Assembly (NCBI RefSeq): GCF_018691265.1
Contig: NW_024881316.1
Coordinates: 26,885,819-26,949,818 of the forward strand
DNA length: 64,000 nucleotides
Direction: 5' to 3'
Source of the DNA: Tyto alba
Lineage: Eukaryota; Chordata; Aves; Strigiformes; Tytonidae
Positions 31,630 through 48,179 of the stretch are shown here, piece after piece (positions within the stretch are counted from its first letter, which is position 1; each line of letters begins with the position of its first letter). The notes beneath the pieces are model-generated. The model worked only from the letters and a program-made list of their open reading frames with translations. It did not search any database and was not told the DNA's origin. Made by a program: the position numbers and the translations under genes.

Positions 31630-33664
31630 TGTATCAGGTGTAGGAGGCAAGGTTTTGTTTACAGGGGAGCTTCAGGAGTGGCCTTTCTAGAGAGAGTCTG
31701 GAGCTGCCTCATGCTGGACACATGTGGTTCCAGTGGTCTTCAGAGGACCCACTGCAGAACGCAGCCCATCAGTTAAGTTGGTGGCACTTCTGTAATAATA
31801 TATTCAAGAAAGGGCAAAATGCTGCATAGGTGATTGAGCAGTGAAGAAAAGAAACTGTGAGAAATAATCTTACAAATGCTAAGGTCAGAGCTGAAGGAGG
31901 TGCTCCAGGCAGATATTCCCCTGCAGCCAGTGGAAGACACCACAGTGAAGCAGATGTCCACACTGCAGCCTATTGTGGGCCGCATGTCAGAGCAGGGGGA
32001 TATTTCCAGAAGGAAGCTGCAGCTTGTACAGGCCCATGCAGGAGCAGGTTTATTCTGAAGGACTGCAGCATGTGGGAAAGACCCATAGTAGAGCAGGGAA
32101 AAAATGTGAGGAAGAAGGAGCAGCAGAGGGGAGCTGTTATGGACTGAAAACAAGCCCCATTGCCCATCCCTGCCATGCTGCTTGGGGAGGTTAGGGAGGC
32201 ATAAAAGTTACCAATGGAAGAGTGAAGTTGACCCTGGGTAGAAGGAGGTTGTCATGGGTTGACCCTGGCTAGACACCAGGTGCTCATCAAGCTGCTCTAT
32301 TACTTCCCCTCTGCAGATGGACATGGGAGAGAAAACATAACAAAAGACTCTGGGTCGAGATAAGGACAGGGAGAGATCACTCACAGATTACCATCATGAG
32401 CAAAACAGACTTTACTCAGGGAAATTAATTTAATTTATTGTCAATTAAAATCAGAGTAGGATAATAAGAAAATAAAACTAAATCTTAAAACACCTTCCCC
32501 CCTTGCCCATCCCTTCTTTACAGACTCAGCTTCACTCCTGATTTTCTCTAATTCCTCCCCATAAGAGGTTCAGGAGGATGGGGAATGGCAGTTGTGGTCA
32601 GTTCATGACCTGTTGTTTCTGCCGCTCATTCCTCCTCTGGGGGAGGACTCCTCCCACTCTTCCCCTGTTTTAGTGTGGGGTCTCTCCCACGGGAGACAGT
32701 CATCCATTAACTTCTCTAACATGAGTCTTTCCCACAGGCTGCAGTTCTTCACAATTTGCTCCAGTGTGAGTCCTTTCCATGGGGTTCAGTCCTTCAAGGA
32801 GACTGCTCCAGTGTGGGTACTCCACAGGGTCACAAGTGCTCTCAACAAACCTGCTCCAGTGTGGGCTCCTCTCTCCATGGGGCCACAGGTCCTACCAGGA
32901 GCCTGCTCCAGTGTGGGCTTCCCATGGGGTCACAGCTTCCTTCAGGCACATCCACCTTCTTCATTGCAGGGTCCTCCATGGGCAGCAGGTGGATATCTGT
33001 TCCATCAATAACCTCCATGGACTACAGGAGAACAGCCTGCCTCACAATAGTCTTCACCATGGGCTGCAGGGGAATCTCTGTTCTGGCACCTGGAGCACCT
33101 CCTCAACCTCCTTCTTCACTGACCTTGGTGTCTGCAGACTTGTTGCTCACACATATTCTCGCTCCTCTCTGCTGCTGTTGTTCTGCAGCAGTTTTTTTTT
33201 CCCCCTTCTTAAATATATTATCTCAGAGGTGCTACCACCATTGATGATGGTCTCAGCCTTGGCCAGAGATGGATCCATCTTGGAGTTGACTGGCATTTGA
33301 TCTATCAGACATAGGGGAAGCTTCTAGTAGCTTCTCACAGAAATCACCCATGTAGCCCCACCTGCTAACAAAACCTCGCCATGCAAACCCAATGCAGGGG
33401 TGGTGGGGGGAGGTGTTTTATTTTTTGTCTTTGTTTTTCACCATCCTACTTTATTTTTAGTTGGAAATAAATTAAATTAATTTTCCTCAAATTAAGTCTT
33501 CCAACTCTCATGGTAGTTGATAAGTGATGTCTCTGTCTTTATCTCAGCCCATGAGGTTTTTCATCTTATTCTCTATCTTATTTTCTACTCCTGTATAGTT
33601 GAGGGGAAGAGTGAGAGAGCAGATGGGTAGATGACTGGCAGCCAGCCAAGGTCAACCCACCACC
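31630..33664 (+). mobile_element. Solo LTR D, split by a nested LTR
   Basis: The 5' part (31630-32249) starts TGTATCAGG and shows GGCAAGGTTTTGTTTACAGG and TATTCAAGAAAGGG. The 3' part (33397-33664) has TTTATCTCAGCCCATGAG and GCCAGCCAAGGTCAACCCAC, and ends CCACC. The ends are flanked by CACAG (31625-31629) and TACAG (33665-33669), a 5-bp duplication with one mismatch. Both halves match the reverse complement of the nested LTR C, so C and D belong to one family. About 890 bp remain once C is removed. Sense orientation to CSMD1; solo. Confidence 0.75.
32250..33396 (-). mobile_element. Solo LTR C, nested inside LTR D in the opposite orientation
   Basis: This 1147-bp LTR starts TGTCATGGGTTGACCCTGG and ends AATGCA. 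It is flanked by GAGGT (32245-32249) and GGGGT (33397-33401), a 5-bp duplication with one mismatch. On the minus strand it reads from a GCGAGGTTTTGTTAGCAGG-type start through internal repeats ('gctccagtgtgggct' on the plus strand, several times in 32755-32930) to the GGTCAACCCATGACA end. It interrupts LTR D, so it inserted later. The long reading frames across it (for example 32779-33300) are by-products of its GC content and repeats, not genes. Confidence 0.8.
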
Positions 33665-33719
33665 TACAGTAAAAGAAATTAAAAGAAATTCCATCCATTC
33701 CAATAGAGAGTCTTTATTT

Positions 33720-34784
33720 TGTCCTGGGTTGAGTGAGTGGTGGAGATTTTTGGTGGCAGGGGAGGGGGCTATCGGGGCGGTCCCCTGTGAGAAGCTTCTC
33801 GAAGCTCCCCCAGCTCCAAGTCAGCTCCACTTCTGTTTGGAAAATTGAGCCAATCAGCTGCGCCTCTGCGATAACGTATTTAAGAAGGGACGTGGTGACG
33901 GACAGTCGGACTTGTGAGGAGGAGTTGCTGCAGCTGCATGAACACCAAGGTCAGTGGAGGAACGGAGGAAGAAAGGAAGGGGGAGTTGTGCCGGAGCAGA
34001 GACCCCCCTGTATCCTGTGGTGAGACGGCAGGGCGGCCCCCCCTGACACCCATGAAGATCTACGGTGGAGCAGACATTGATTTACAGCCTGTTGCTCCTG
34101 CTCGATTGATCAAGGTTCTGTGCCCGAAGAAGGCCGGGGTCTTGTGGGAAAAGGTAGCCCCGTTGCTGTAATTCAGTGCTGGGAGGATTGCAGCATGCGG
34201 GGGTGTCCCACGCCGGAGCAGCTCGGGAAGGGCTGCAGCCGTGGGAGGGACTCCAGTCAGAGGAAGTTAGTGACCCATGACGGAGCAGTGTGGGCAACGC
34301 TGCGGCCCATGGGAGGAATTCAAGTCAGAGAAAGTTTGTGGAGGACTGTGTCCTGTGAGAGGGGGACCACGATGGAGCAGGAGGAACAAGTTTCGGACAC
34401 TCCCCTCACCGAACATGAAGGAAGTGGCAGCGCTGACTGCACCCCCCATTCCCTGCCCCTGCACCACTGGGGAGGAGGTAGAGATATCGGGAGCAGAGCT
34501 GAGCCCGGGAAGAAGGGAGGGGTGGGGGGAAGGTGTTCTCAAGATGTGGCAATGCTTCTCACTGTCTTACTCTGTTATGTGTTGTTAGTGTCTGTAATAA
34601 ATGTATGTTTTTTTTTCTTCCCCTAACGAGTCTGCCTTTTGCTCGTGATCATAAAAGGGGGATTTTTCCCCATCCCAGTCCTATCTTGAACCCCAAGCCT
34701 GGCTCTCTGTCCCTTCTCATTGACGGAGGGGAAGGGAGAGCTGCTGCATTGTGGTTGGCTGCCAACCAGGCCTAAACCACAACA
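33720..34784 (+). mobile_element. Solo LTR E (ERVL-like), best preserved of its family here
   Basis: This 1065-bp LTR starts TGTCCTGGGTTGAGTGAG and ends CCACAACA. The flanks are AT-rich (TATTT and ATTTA), so the target duplication is ambiguous. It has an ordered promoter: a heat-shock-element-like motif at 33791-33803, CCAAT at 33849-33856, a TATTTAAGAA box at 33877-33886, and AATAAA at 34596-34601. Between these lie three degenerate units of about 60 bp around CGGAGCAG...GGGCTGCAGCC...GGGAGGGA. It matches copies A (1345-2356) and B (46362-47306) in reverse complement. It is in sense orientation to CSMD1 and could in principle supply a promoter or a polyadenylation signal. Confidence 0.82.
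33791..33803 (+). promoter_or_regulatory. Heat-shock-element-like motif in LTR E
   Basis: GAAGCTTCTCGAA fits the HSF consensus nGAAnnTTCnnGAAn exactly, and is followed by GC and TCC, one base from a fourth unit. It overlaps the palindrome GAGAAGCTTCTC. It lies about 75 bp upstream of the LTR's TATA-like box. Binding is inference from the motif only. Confidence 0.5.
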
Positions 34785-35467
34785 ATTTATTTCCCTTGTG
34801 TGTATCCATTATAGATCATTGCATGATTAGATTCCACAATTGTTTGCTGTCACTATAAACATAATGGATAATGCTCAGTTAACGAGCCTCCATTTGATAA
34901 TTTGGGTTTTTTTTTCCTTGTTCAGTGTGTAGCTCCAGGTTTATTTACCAAACACTATTCAATCTGTGTTATAAGACATAATTACTAAAGACTCCTTCTG
35001 TCAGATAAGAGTTATACAATTGTGTAAGCTATGTTCATTGCCTATTTTTGATGCATAGGATAGTATCTTTAAGAATTAACAGTCAGTTTCTGAGTTCATC
35101 AGTTTCAGTTTTTTGACACAGTTTTTTTTTGCTAAATCAGATAACCATTACTACAACAGAGGAAAGCCGAACTGTCCTGCAGTATCAGACATTTAATAGA
35201 CAAAATAGAGTAATCAAATATGATTTATATACTAGCAAAATTTGTATTCATATGTTGAACTTTAATATCTTCCTATAGTTTCAGATGTCTGGTGGTTTTG
35301 TTGACTCTTTTTCATTGATAAAATATACTTTAAAGCTCTAATATTTTCCTATTTAATTTGGGCTTCTCTATTCTATGAGATTGAAAACTGAAAAATTGTG
35401 CTCTGAGTCAAAGACAACATCTAGAGAAAGTGCTTTATATCCCATATCAGCTCTCAGGCAATGCTAA

Positions 35468-41061
<5,594 letters not shown>

Positions 41062-43119
41062 TAATATTTTAACTTTTAGATAGCAGAGACATTATGAAGC
41101 ACCAATTAAAAAAAAAAAAAAAGTCAATAGAAATTGTATATCTATTGTAGGAAACCAGCTAAGATTTATAAAGATGGCTAACAAATTGAGAAGGATGTTG
41201 GTGATGTGACTGTTTTAAAGAGAAGTTTTCCCTGTTCTCAGAGAGCAACCAACAGTATGAAAAATAAGTCTAGAGGAAAATTAAGGGGGAAAAAAGTACA
41301 AAGATAAAAGGTACTGCTTCTGAAAAAAATAAACTAACTAGTACTGTTTTACTAGAGGAAATATAGAAACTGTAAAAAGGCAGTAGTATACTAATTCAGA
41401 GTCACAGAGAAGTCTAAATTGAAGACTAATTTTGAATCAAAAATTTATAAATAATTATAAGAAGATAAAAGATTTATTAGATGTTGATATATAAAGAAGT
41501 TCTCATAATTTTTAGAAATTCCTATTTAATTGAAATATTTAAGTTGCTGCTTCTTATTTGTAGTCTTTTAAAACCAGATTACATATAAAATACATTTCTC
41601 AATAGTTTTATTTGCTTCTTTATTACTGGAATGTAGAATATTTACAGATAAACAGATGAATGAATCAAGCGGTAGTTGAGATGCTCATGCACATGGCTAT
41701 TCTGTGGAAAAAGTACATAAGGAACTCATATATCTAACTCTCTTACATAATTTTTAAAGAACTGAAAAACAATTACTATGTTTTGTTGAGATTTGGTGAT
41801 GTTTACAGGTGAACATGCTATTTACAAATAATATATTTCATTTAGTTTGCTTATTAAAAAGAAAAACAAGAAAACACCTCACTGATTAGAGTAATAGTGT
41901 TGGATTTACATCAAATGCTGAATTATATTAGTTCTGAATAACAATCAAATCAGAGGTCAGAAGTTTTGCAAGTTTAGAATGTAAATGTAAATATTAAATA
42001 ATATCTCTGATAGTTTATTTATAGATAATTCAAAATGGTAAAGGGCTAGGTAACTTGTGGAAAAATACACAAAATATCATTATAGATACAAGGGGAAATT
42101 TTGTAGAGTAACAAAATATGTGGATCACAGAATTTTTCAAACACAAAGATTTATGCCCTGTCTACATTGATATATGCATAGCCATCATATGACATCATTT
42201 ATATTAAATAAATTATTTGAGAAATATTATCAGGCACATTAATTTTGTGGCACAAATAGGTGAGTCTGTTTTCTTATTTTCACACAATCAGAATGTATTT
42301 CTTCACAGTAAGAAGTATTTAGTGAGAAGAACTTAACGTGTTTTAAATGTCATCTAACACAGAAATTTATCAGGAAAATTCCCTGGTGCCAAAAGGTCTG
42401 TCACAAGGCATCTCCATGTCTACCTCAGCATTTACAGTGCTGAGCAGAGGTAGTAGATTATGTGTTTTCAAAATTTACAACTTTTGTCAGCAGAAACTGG
42501 TTTGATTTCTAGATTCCGTCCACTATTCAGGACCTTCCCACAAGGCAGTTACTACAGGGAAAGATTTCTTTCTTTTATTCAGTAAGTTAGCTGTTTAAAC
42601 AGTCATTCAGAAACTTTGGGTTAGTTTATTTCCCTGACTAAATGGAGTTTCTTCCTCTCAATGGCTTTGACCGTACCTTTTACCAACCTCCAAGGTAAAT
42701 GTTTTAGAAAATGGCTTTTTTTATCAGTTATCAGAAGTGTCTCTCTTCTAAGTGTTCTCTTGGGTATTTTAGATCTTATTGTGAAGAATATAAAATCAGA
42801 CTTTTGGGGTTAGACTTAAAGTTGATCTTTCTCAATATCTTTTCATGAACAGTGGTCAGTAGTGAATACCTAAAGAAGAAAAATCCCACAAAACAGAACA
42901 AACATACAGTGATACTTTCCCTGTATACTCTGTGAGGATGAGAGAATCTGTGGCTTAGATATTTCCTGAGTTTGATGTAGTCTTTCTGTATGCAACAGCC
43001 CTTATTTTTTTCATATTAATTTGTTCTCACTCCACTTGAATTATTTCTGATGCATAGTTATAAAAAAGACTAAAAAATTAGAATCTTGATATTTCTTTAA
43101 AATATATATATTTATATAC

Positions 43120-43421
43120 TGTTGGAGAATGGCTCAGAGACAAGGGTCCTGTGCCTTTAGCCAGTAGATTGTAAGCTTGCATGTTTAAGTTGTGCCTTGT
43201 CATGTATTAAGAAAATCTTTGAATGAACGTTGGCGTAGGCTCTACTCATACAAAAAGAAAAAGGGGGAATTGTTGGAGAATGGCTCAGAGACAAGGGTCC
43301 TGTGCCTTTAGCCAGTAGATTGTAAGCTTGCATGTTTAAGTTGTGCCTTGTCATGTATTAAGAAAATCTTTGAATGAACGTTGGCGCAGGCTCTACTCAT
43401 ACAAAAAGAAAAAGGGGGAAT
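43120..43421 (+). repeat. Two tandem 151-bp units carrying an LTR start and a polypurine tract
   Basis: Units start at 43120 and 43271, and the LTR proper starts at 43422 with the same TGTTGGAGAATGGCTCAGA. The two units are almost identical; I see one clear difference, GGCGTAGG versus GGCGCAGG. Each ends in GGGGGAAT just before the next TGTTGG, which is the normal arrangement of a polypurine tract before a 3' LTR. Confidence 0.9.
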
Positions 43422-43850
43422 TGTTGGAGAATGGCTCAGACAAGGGTCCTGAGCCCACCGAGCAATTGTATGATCAGAGCCTGCTCTAGCTGCTGATGCT
43501 GGGCCTCACTAGGGTTTGCCTGCAGCTGCTCGCAGCTGCTGATACCTGAGGAATGTCAAGGACGCTTCGGCCTTGTGTACCGTGGTGTGTCGAAAACAGG
43601 CTAAGGGGAATTAGGAATAGTGGTCTGAGAAACCTAGTGTTATGATAACGGTGGTCTGAGAAACATTGTATTACGGTACTGTTGTGTATCGAAAACAAGT
43701 CAAGAGGAATTAGAAATAGTAGCATGAGAAACTTAGTGTTATGAGAAACTTGTGCTGTAAGCTAACTGCAAGTAGGTGGACCATGCGAATACGACCCTTA
43801 GAGCTTAAGCCAATCAGCTAGTGACTAGTAGGCATAATTAGTAGAAGGAT

Positions 43851-43879
43851 TATAAAAGGCTGTAATGAAAATCAATAAA
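43851..43879 (+). promoter_or_regulatory. TATA box and polyadenylation signal of the ERVK-like LTR
   Basis: TATAAAA at 43851-43857 and AATAAA at 43874-43879 lie only about 20 bp apart. An inverted-CCAAT-type motif (AGCCAATCAG) lies upstream at 43808-43817. This close spacing, with the signal before or at the start of R, is familiar from short-R retroviral LTRs. Confidence 0.7.
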
Positions 43880-44443
43880 CTGAAGCATGCTTTATCACTC
43901 ATATTGAGTCGGCTGCGTTCTTCCTCCTTGGCTGGGTCCTCGGCTCGCCCAGCCGGGCAATATACTTGTTTTCAGTTTGGTGACACCTGTAGGATTTCTA
44001 AAAGGCATGCAAATAGAGATTGCCTGATTAAGACTGTAGCTTTACTTAAGGAAGTCAAGCACAATTTTTGAAAATGTGATCATATGTTTTTTCATTCACC
44101 TGACACTTTGTTTGATATTTTGTTAGATTTTCTTCATTACATAATGATTTTTTTCAACTGTAGATCTCACTTCTAAGGCTTTTTGAGAGTTCAGATGAAA
44201 TGAACCAAGAATTATATACAAAGAATGTAATTAAACAAATTTATAGTAAACCACTTACAGTACAAGCTGACTACAGCCCTTAAAAGTAATAAACTAAATG
44301 TAGTGTGGGTGGGACACAACAGATACATAATTCATGTATATATAGCCATAATAGACATATAGAAACAGTACTGGGTTATAGTAGAGAGCACAGCTCTGAA
44401 ATAAATGTTTTCCAAGTGTTCCATACTAGCACAATGAAACTAA

Positions 44444-44797
<354 letters not shown>

Positions 44798-45807
44798 TGA
44801 AAGGACTGATCCCCAAGCTGTACAAGTTTTAAAGTCAGTGCAAGATATAAGTAATGCATGTCTCTCTTAGAGAACAAAAACAAGGAAGAGGAATAGTTAG
44901 AATTGTTATAGAAAATAAGATCAAAATGTCTTGTGAGATAAAATATAAATCTAATTATTGAACTGTGTGTTTGCCATAATTAAGATATAAATTTCTTACT
45001 TTGTCTTTCAGGGTAAAGAAACAATGCTTAGATCATGTAGGTGAAAACAACCTTTGTTAGAGCCCCCCACCAGGTTTTAATTTTTTTTTTTTAATTTTGT
45101 GTTTTATTCTTGTAACCCTAAATTGTGGTGTTTTCTTACAGTTTATAAGCCATAAACTGTATTACAGTATTGTAAACTGTAATTTTTAAAACTAATGTGC
45201 TATTGTTAAAAATCAGTGACTATAAGCTCAAACTGAGTGAACAGTTCTTTTCTGGGAAAAGCTCTGGAACTGGATTTTATAAAATTTGTACTGTTTCTGT
45301 ATTTGATTTGTGAGATGGTTTTATCACCACCATGTGAATTGAATCTGATTAGATAGTATTGACATAATGCTTTTGAAATGGCAAATAGTTCCACACACCT
45401 CTAAATGGATTTCCTTAAGAGGATTCTTGTTTTAAATAAGATTTTATTTCATTAAGGGAGAAACTCAGCTTCAGCTTGTTTCTTTTGTATGTTTTAAAGG
45501 GATGTATCACTATGTCTGAAAATGTCGTATCACCTGCATTACGCATGTAAGATACATATACACAGTTTTTACGAAAAAAAATACAAAAACCAAAACTATT
45601 TTGTTTTAAAAACCTGGGATTATTTAACACGTGATGAAAGGAAGTAAGAGATGAGAGAGAAGCCAATATCATATGGAGTTTGCTATATATTTGAAAATTC
45701 TAGATTTAAGTCTTAGACTATTTTCAGCTTGATTTGTTTTGGAAGTATCACTGTCATCTTAAAACTGTTTGTCTATGAATGTTGGCTAACCAAGTCTGCA
45801 ACATTCT

Positions 45808-46145
45808 ATATTATAGGATCACAGAATCAGAACAGCCCAGGCTGGAAGGGACTAGCCCAAACTTTTGTGGGAAAGGGAGCCTAGATGAGATTATCTAGTA
45901 CCCTGTCTAATTGTGTCTTGAAAACTACATTGATGGTGACTCTGCCACATCTCTGGGAAGGTTGTTCCAGTGACTGTTCTTACTGTAAAAAAATTATTTC
46001 TAATATTGAGAGAAACTTGTACCTGTTGCCCCCTGTCCTCTCCATGTGGCTCCTTATGAAGAGAGAAGTTTTTTCCTCTCTGTACTCTCTAAGTATTGGA
46101 GTACTATGATGAGGCATGTCCCCCAAGCCTTCTCTTCTCCATCAC
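45808..46145 (-). mobile_element. CR1 LINE 3' fragment
   Basis: It starts GGATCACAGAATCAGAACAG, followed by GGCTGGAAGGGACTAG, and continues through CTCTGGGAAGGTTGTTCCAG and CTTGTACCTGTTGCCCCCTGTCC to CCAAGCCTTCTCTTCTCCATC. This is the reverse complement of a CR1 3' UTR. It is 5' truncated and antisense to CSMD1. Confidence 0.82.
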
Positions 46146-46361
46146 CAGCTGCCATGTACCAGGAATTTAACTGGTTCCAGAATTAAGGGTTGTGAGCAGG
46201 GGTTGTCAGTCTGCAGGTATTTATAACTGAATGAGATTCAGATTCAGATACAAACATCTAAATTTCACTGTTTTCAGTGTCATTACATACATGCAAGCAA
46301 GGATTTTAAGCCTAGTTATATATAGCTAAGTCAGTAGAAATCTTAGATTTAGGTATCCATC

Positions 46362-47306
46362 TGTCATGGTTTCAGCTCAGAGGACAACTGAGCACCACAG
46401 AGCAGCTCACTCCTCCTTTCCTCCCCAGCGCTGAGAAGGAGGAAATAAGCAAAGGCTAGTGAATCAAGATAAGGACAGGGAGGGATAAAACACCCATTAT
46501 GGTCACGGGCAAAAGACAGACTCATTAGGGGAAGGAAAAAAGAACATAAATTTAAAAAAGAGATTAACAACCACAACATAACTCTATCTCCTCCCCCCAG
46601 CAGCACAGGGGTCAGGGAATGGTGGGTGCAGTCAGTGCTGCCACTTCTTCTATATTGATAATTTCTTCCATATTCTGGATCCTCTTCCTCCTGCTCCAGT
46701 GTGGTCCTACTCTCACAGGAGACAGTCCTCTACAACTTTCCTCCAACTTGAGTCCCTCCCATAGACCACAGCATTTCCCTAGCTGCTCCAGAGTGGGACA
46801 CCAACTTTCTCCAACTTGAGTCCCTCCCATGGGATGCAGCCCTTCCCAAGCTGCTCTGAGGTGGCACACCCATGCATGTTGCAATCCTCCCAGTGCCAAA
46901 CTACAACAGCAGGGGCTGCATCTTCCTGGCCTCCTTTAGTTTCAGTCACTTTAAACAGCAGTCTGTGGCCCCTCAATATGCATATATCAACTTCTGCTTC
47001 ACCGTAGACCTCCTACAGGAGGCTCTCTACTCCAGCGCACCTCCCTTGCCTCCTTTCCTCCTCCATTTTTCCACTGACCTTGGTGTTCACGTAGATGTCA
47101 CAACTCCTCCTCACAAGTCCAACTCCTCATCCCAAGTCCCTTCTTAAATATGTTATCACAGAGGCACAGATAATTGCCTCAGCCTTGGTGCTGAGGTGGG
47201 TTTGAATTGGAGCTGGGGGAGTTCTGAGAAGCTTCTCACAGAGGGTCACCACTGTAGCCCCCTCCCCTGCTACCAAAAACCTCACCACTCAGTCAAACCC
47301 AGGACG
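46362..47306 (-). mobile_element. Solo LTR of an avian endogenous retrovirus (ERVL-like), copy B
   Basis: A 945-bp block starts TGTCATGGTTTCAGCTCAG and ends CCCAGGACG (terminal CA mutated to CG). A perfect 5-bp duplication, CCATC, lies at 46357-46361 and 47307-47311. It shares its layout with copy A at 1345 (ATAAGGACAGGGA, GGTCACGGGCAAAAGACAGACTC near 46501-46523, GCTGCTCC-type internal units, CTTCTTAAATATGTTATCA) and matches LTR E in reverse complement. On the minus strand it carries GAGAAGCTTCTC near its 5' end, the half-preserved heat-shock-like motif seen in LTR E. Antisense to CSMD1; no internal retroviral sequence. Confidence 0.83.
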
Positions 47307-48145
47307 CCATCTTACAGTGAGGTGAATCAGTCTCTGGGCACCATTTGGATACCTAAATAGAAGAATTACTACCATTTATTTATTATGCATTTTTTTTTTT
47401 TTTATAATCAGTCATTGACAAAAGCATCACAGTTGGCCTGCTTGTTCTTATCATCTCACCTCATCACCTTTATTTCTCTTTTGTCTTATACCCTGTTAGC
47501 ATATGTACAGAGCCTTGTGGCCAAGAGGTCTGTTTCACAGCACATACCACATTTCATTACCTGCATTTATGTTTCATGGGACCTACTGTGAATTCCTATT
47601 TCTTCTACATACTTGTGTGTTATTTTTTCTATCTTCTGAGGTAATCTCTGAATCTCTGAAAAGTGAATTGATACTGTCTATAGTATAGATGAAAAGATGG
47701 TATACTTGAGGAGGGATTTCTAGATTTTCTAGACAAAGTCCCATGGATTAGGGGTTGAAAGTGTAAAATTTCAATCTTGGAAACACTTGTAGTTTCTGAG
47801 AAGTGCATTTAGTGAATCCTTTGGACTTTGGAGGTCATCTCGAGGAGAATCTCTGTGCCACATAAGCAGAACCTACTGCAGTTTAGCCAGAGCAGGGGCA
47901 AAATTACAACCACTTTTAATTCAAGGTTCACTAAAAGTTCAGATAAATTCTAGACCTGTCTTCATAACCAAGCCTTGCAAAAAGAGAGACAAAAACCTTT
48001 CCTTGTGGTAGGTGGTGTGTAAGGGGGATCCCAGCAGTCCGCTTTTATGTAAGAGCCAGTTGGTTGCTGGAGTAAGAAACATCTGTTGCTGCTTCTCTAG
48101 TTAAATTCTGAAAATGCCAAAGAAACAGTAAATTACGTTAGAAAG

Positions 48146-48147
<2 letters not shown>

Positions 48148-48176
<29 letters not shown>
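48148..48176. repeat. AT dinucleotide microsatellite
   Basis: About 14 uninterrupted AT units. Likely to be length-variable. Confidence 0.9.

Positions 48177-48179
<3 letters not shown>

Larger units (their letters stand above)
43120..43959 (+). mobile_element. ERVK-like solo LTR with a duplicated 5' end
   Basis: This 840-bp element starts TGTTGGAGAATGG and ends GCCGGGCA. It is flanked by a perfect 6-bp duplication, ATATAC, at 43114-43119 and 43960-43965. Six-base duplications and the LTR layout fit beta- or alpha-like (ERVK) bird retroviruses. The first 302 bp are two 151-bp units, each made of an LTR start followed by internal-region-like sequence and a polypurine tract (AAAAAGAAAAAGGGGGAA); the proper LTR begins at 43422. 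U3 also holds a 99-bp-offset direct repeat (from about 43584 and 43683). CCAAT is at 43808-43817, TATAAAA at 43851-43857 and AATAAA at 43874-43879. No coding sequence remains. Confidence 0.85.

Noticed and set aside
32592..33300. Overlapping reading frames of 139-173 codons.
   Set aside because: They lie wholly within LTR C and its internal repeats, lack any known domain, and reflect GC-rich LTR sequence.
34120..34626. A 168-codon reading frame and overlapping frames on both strands.
   Set aside because: These are inside LTR E, before its polyadenylation signal. LTRs of this type are non-coding and the repeat units explain the open frames.
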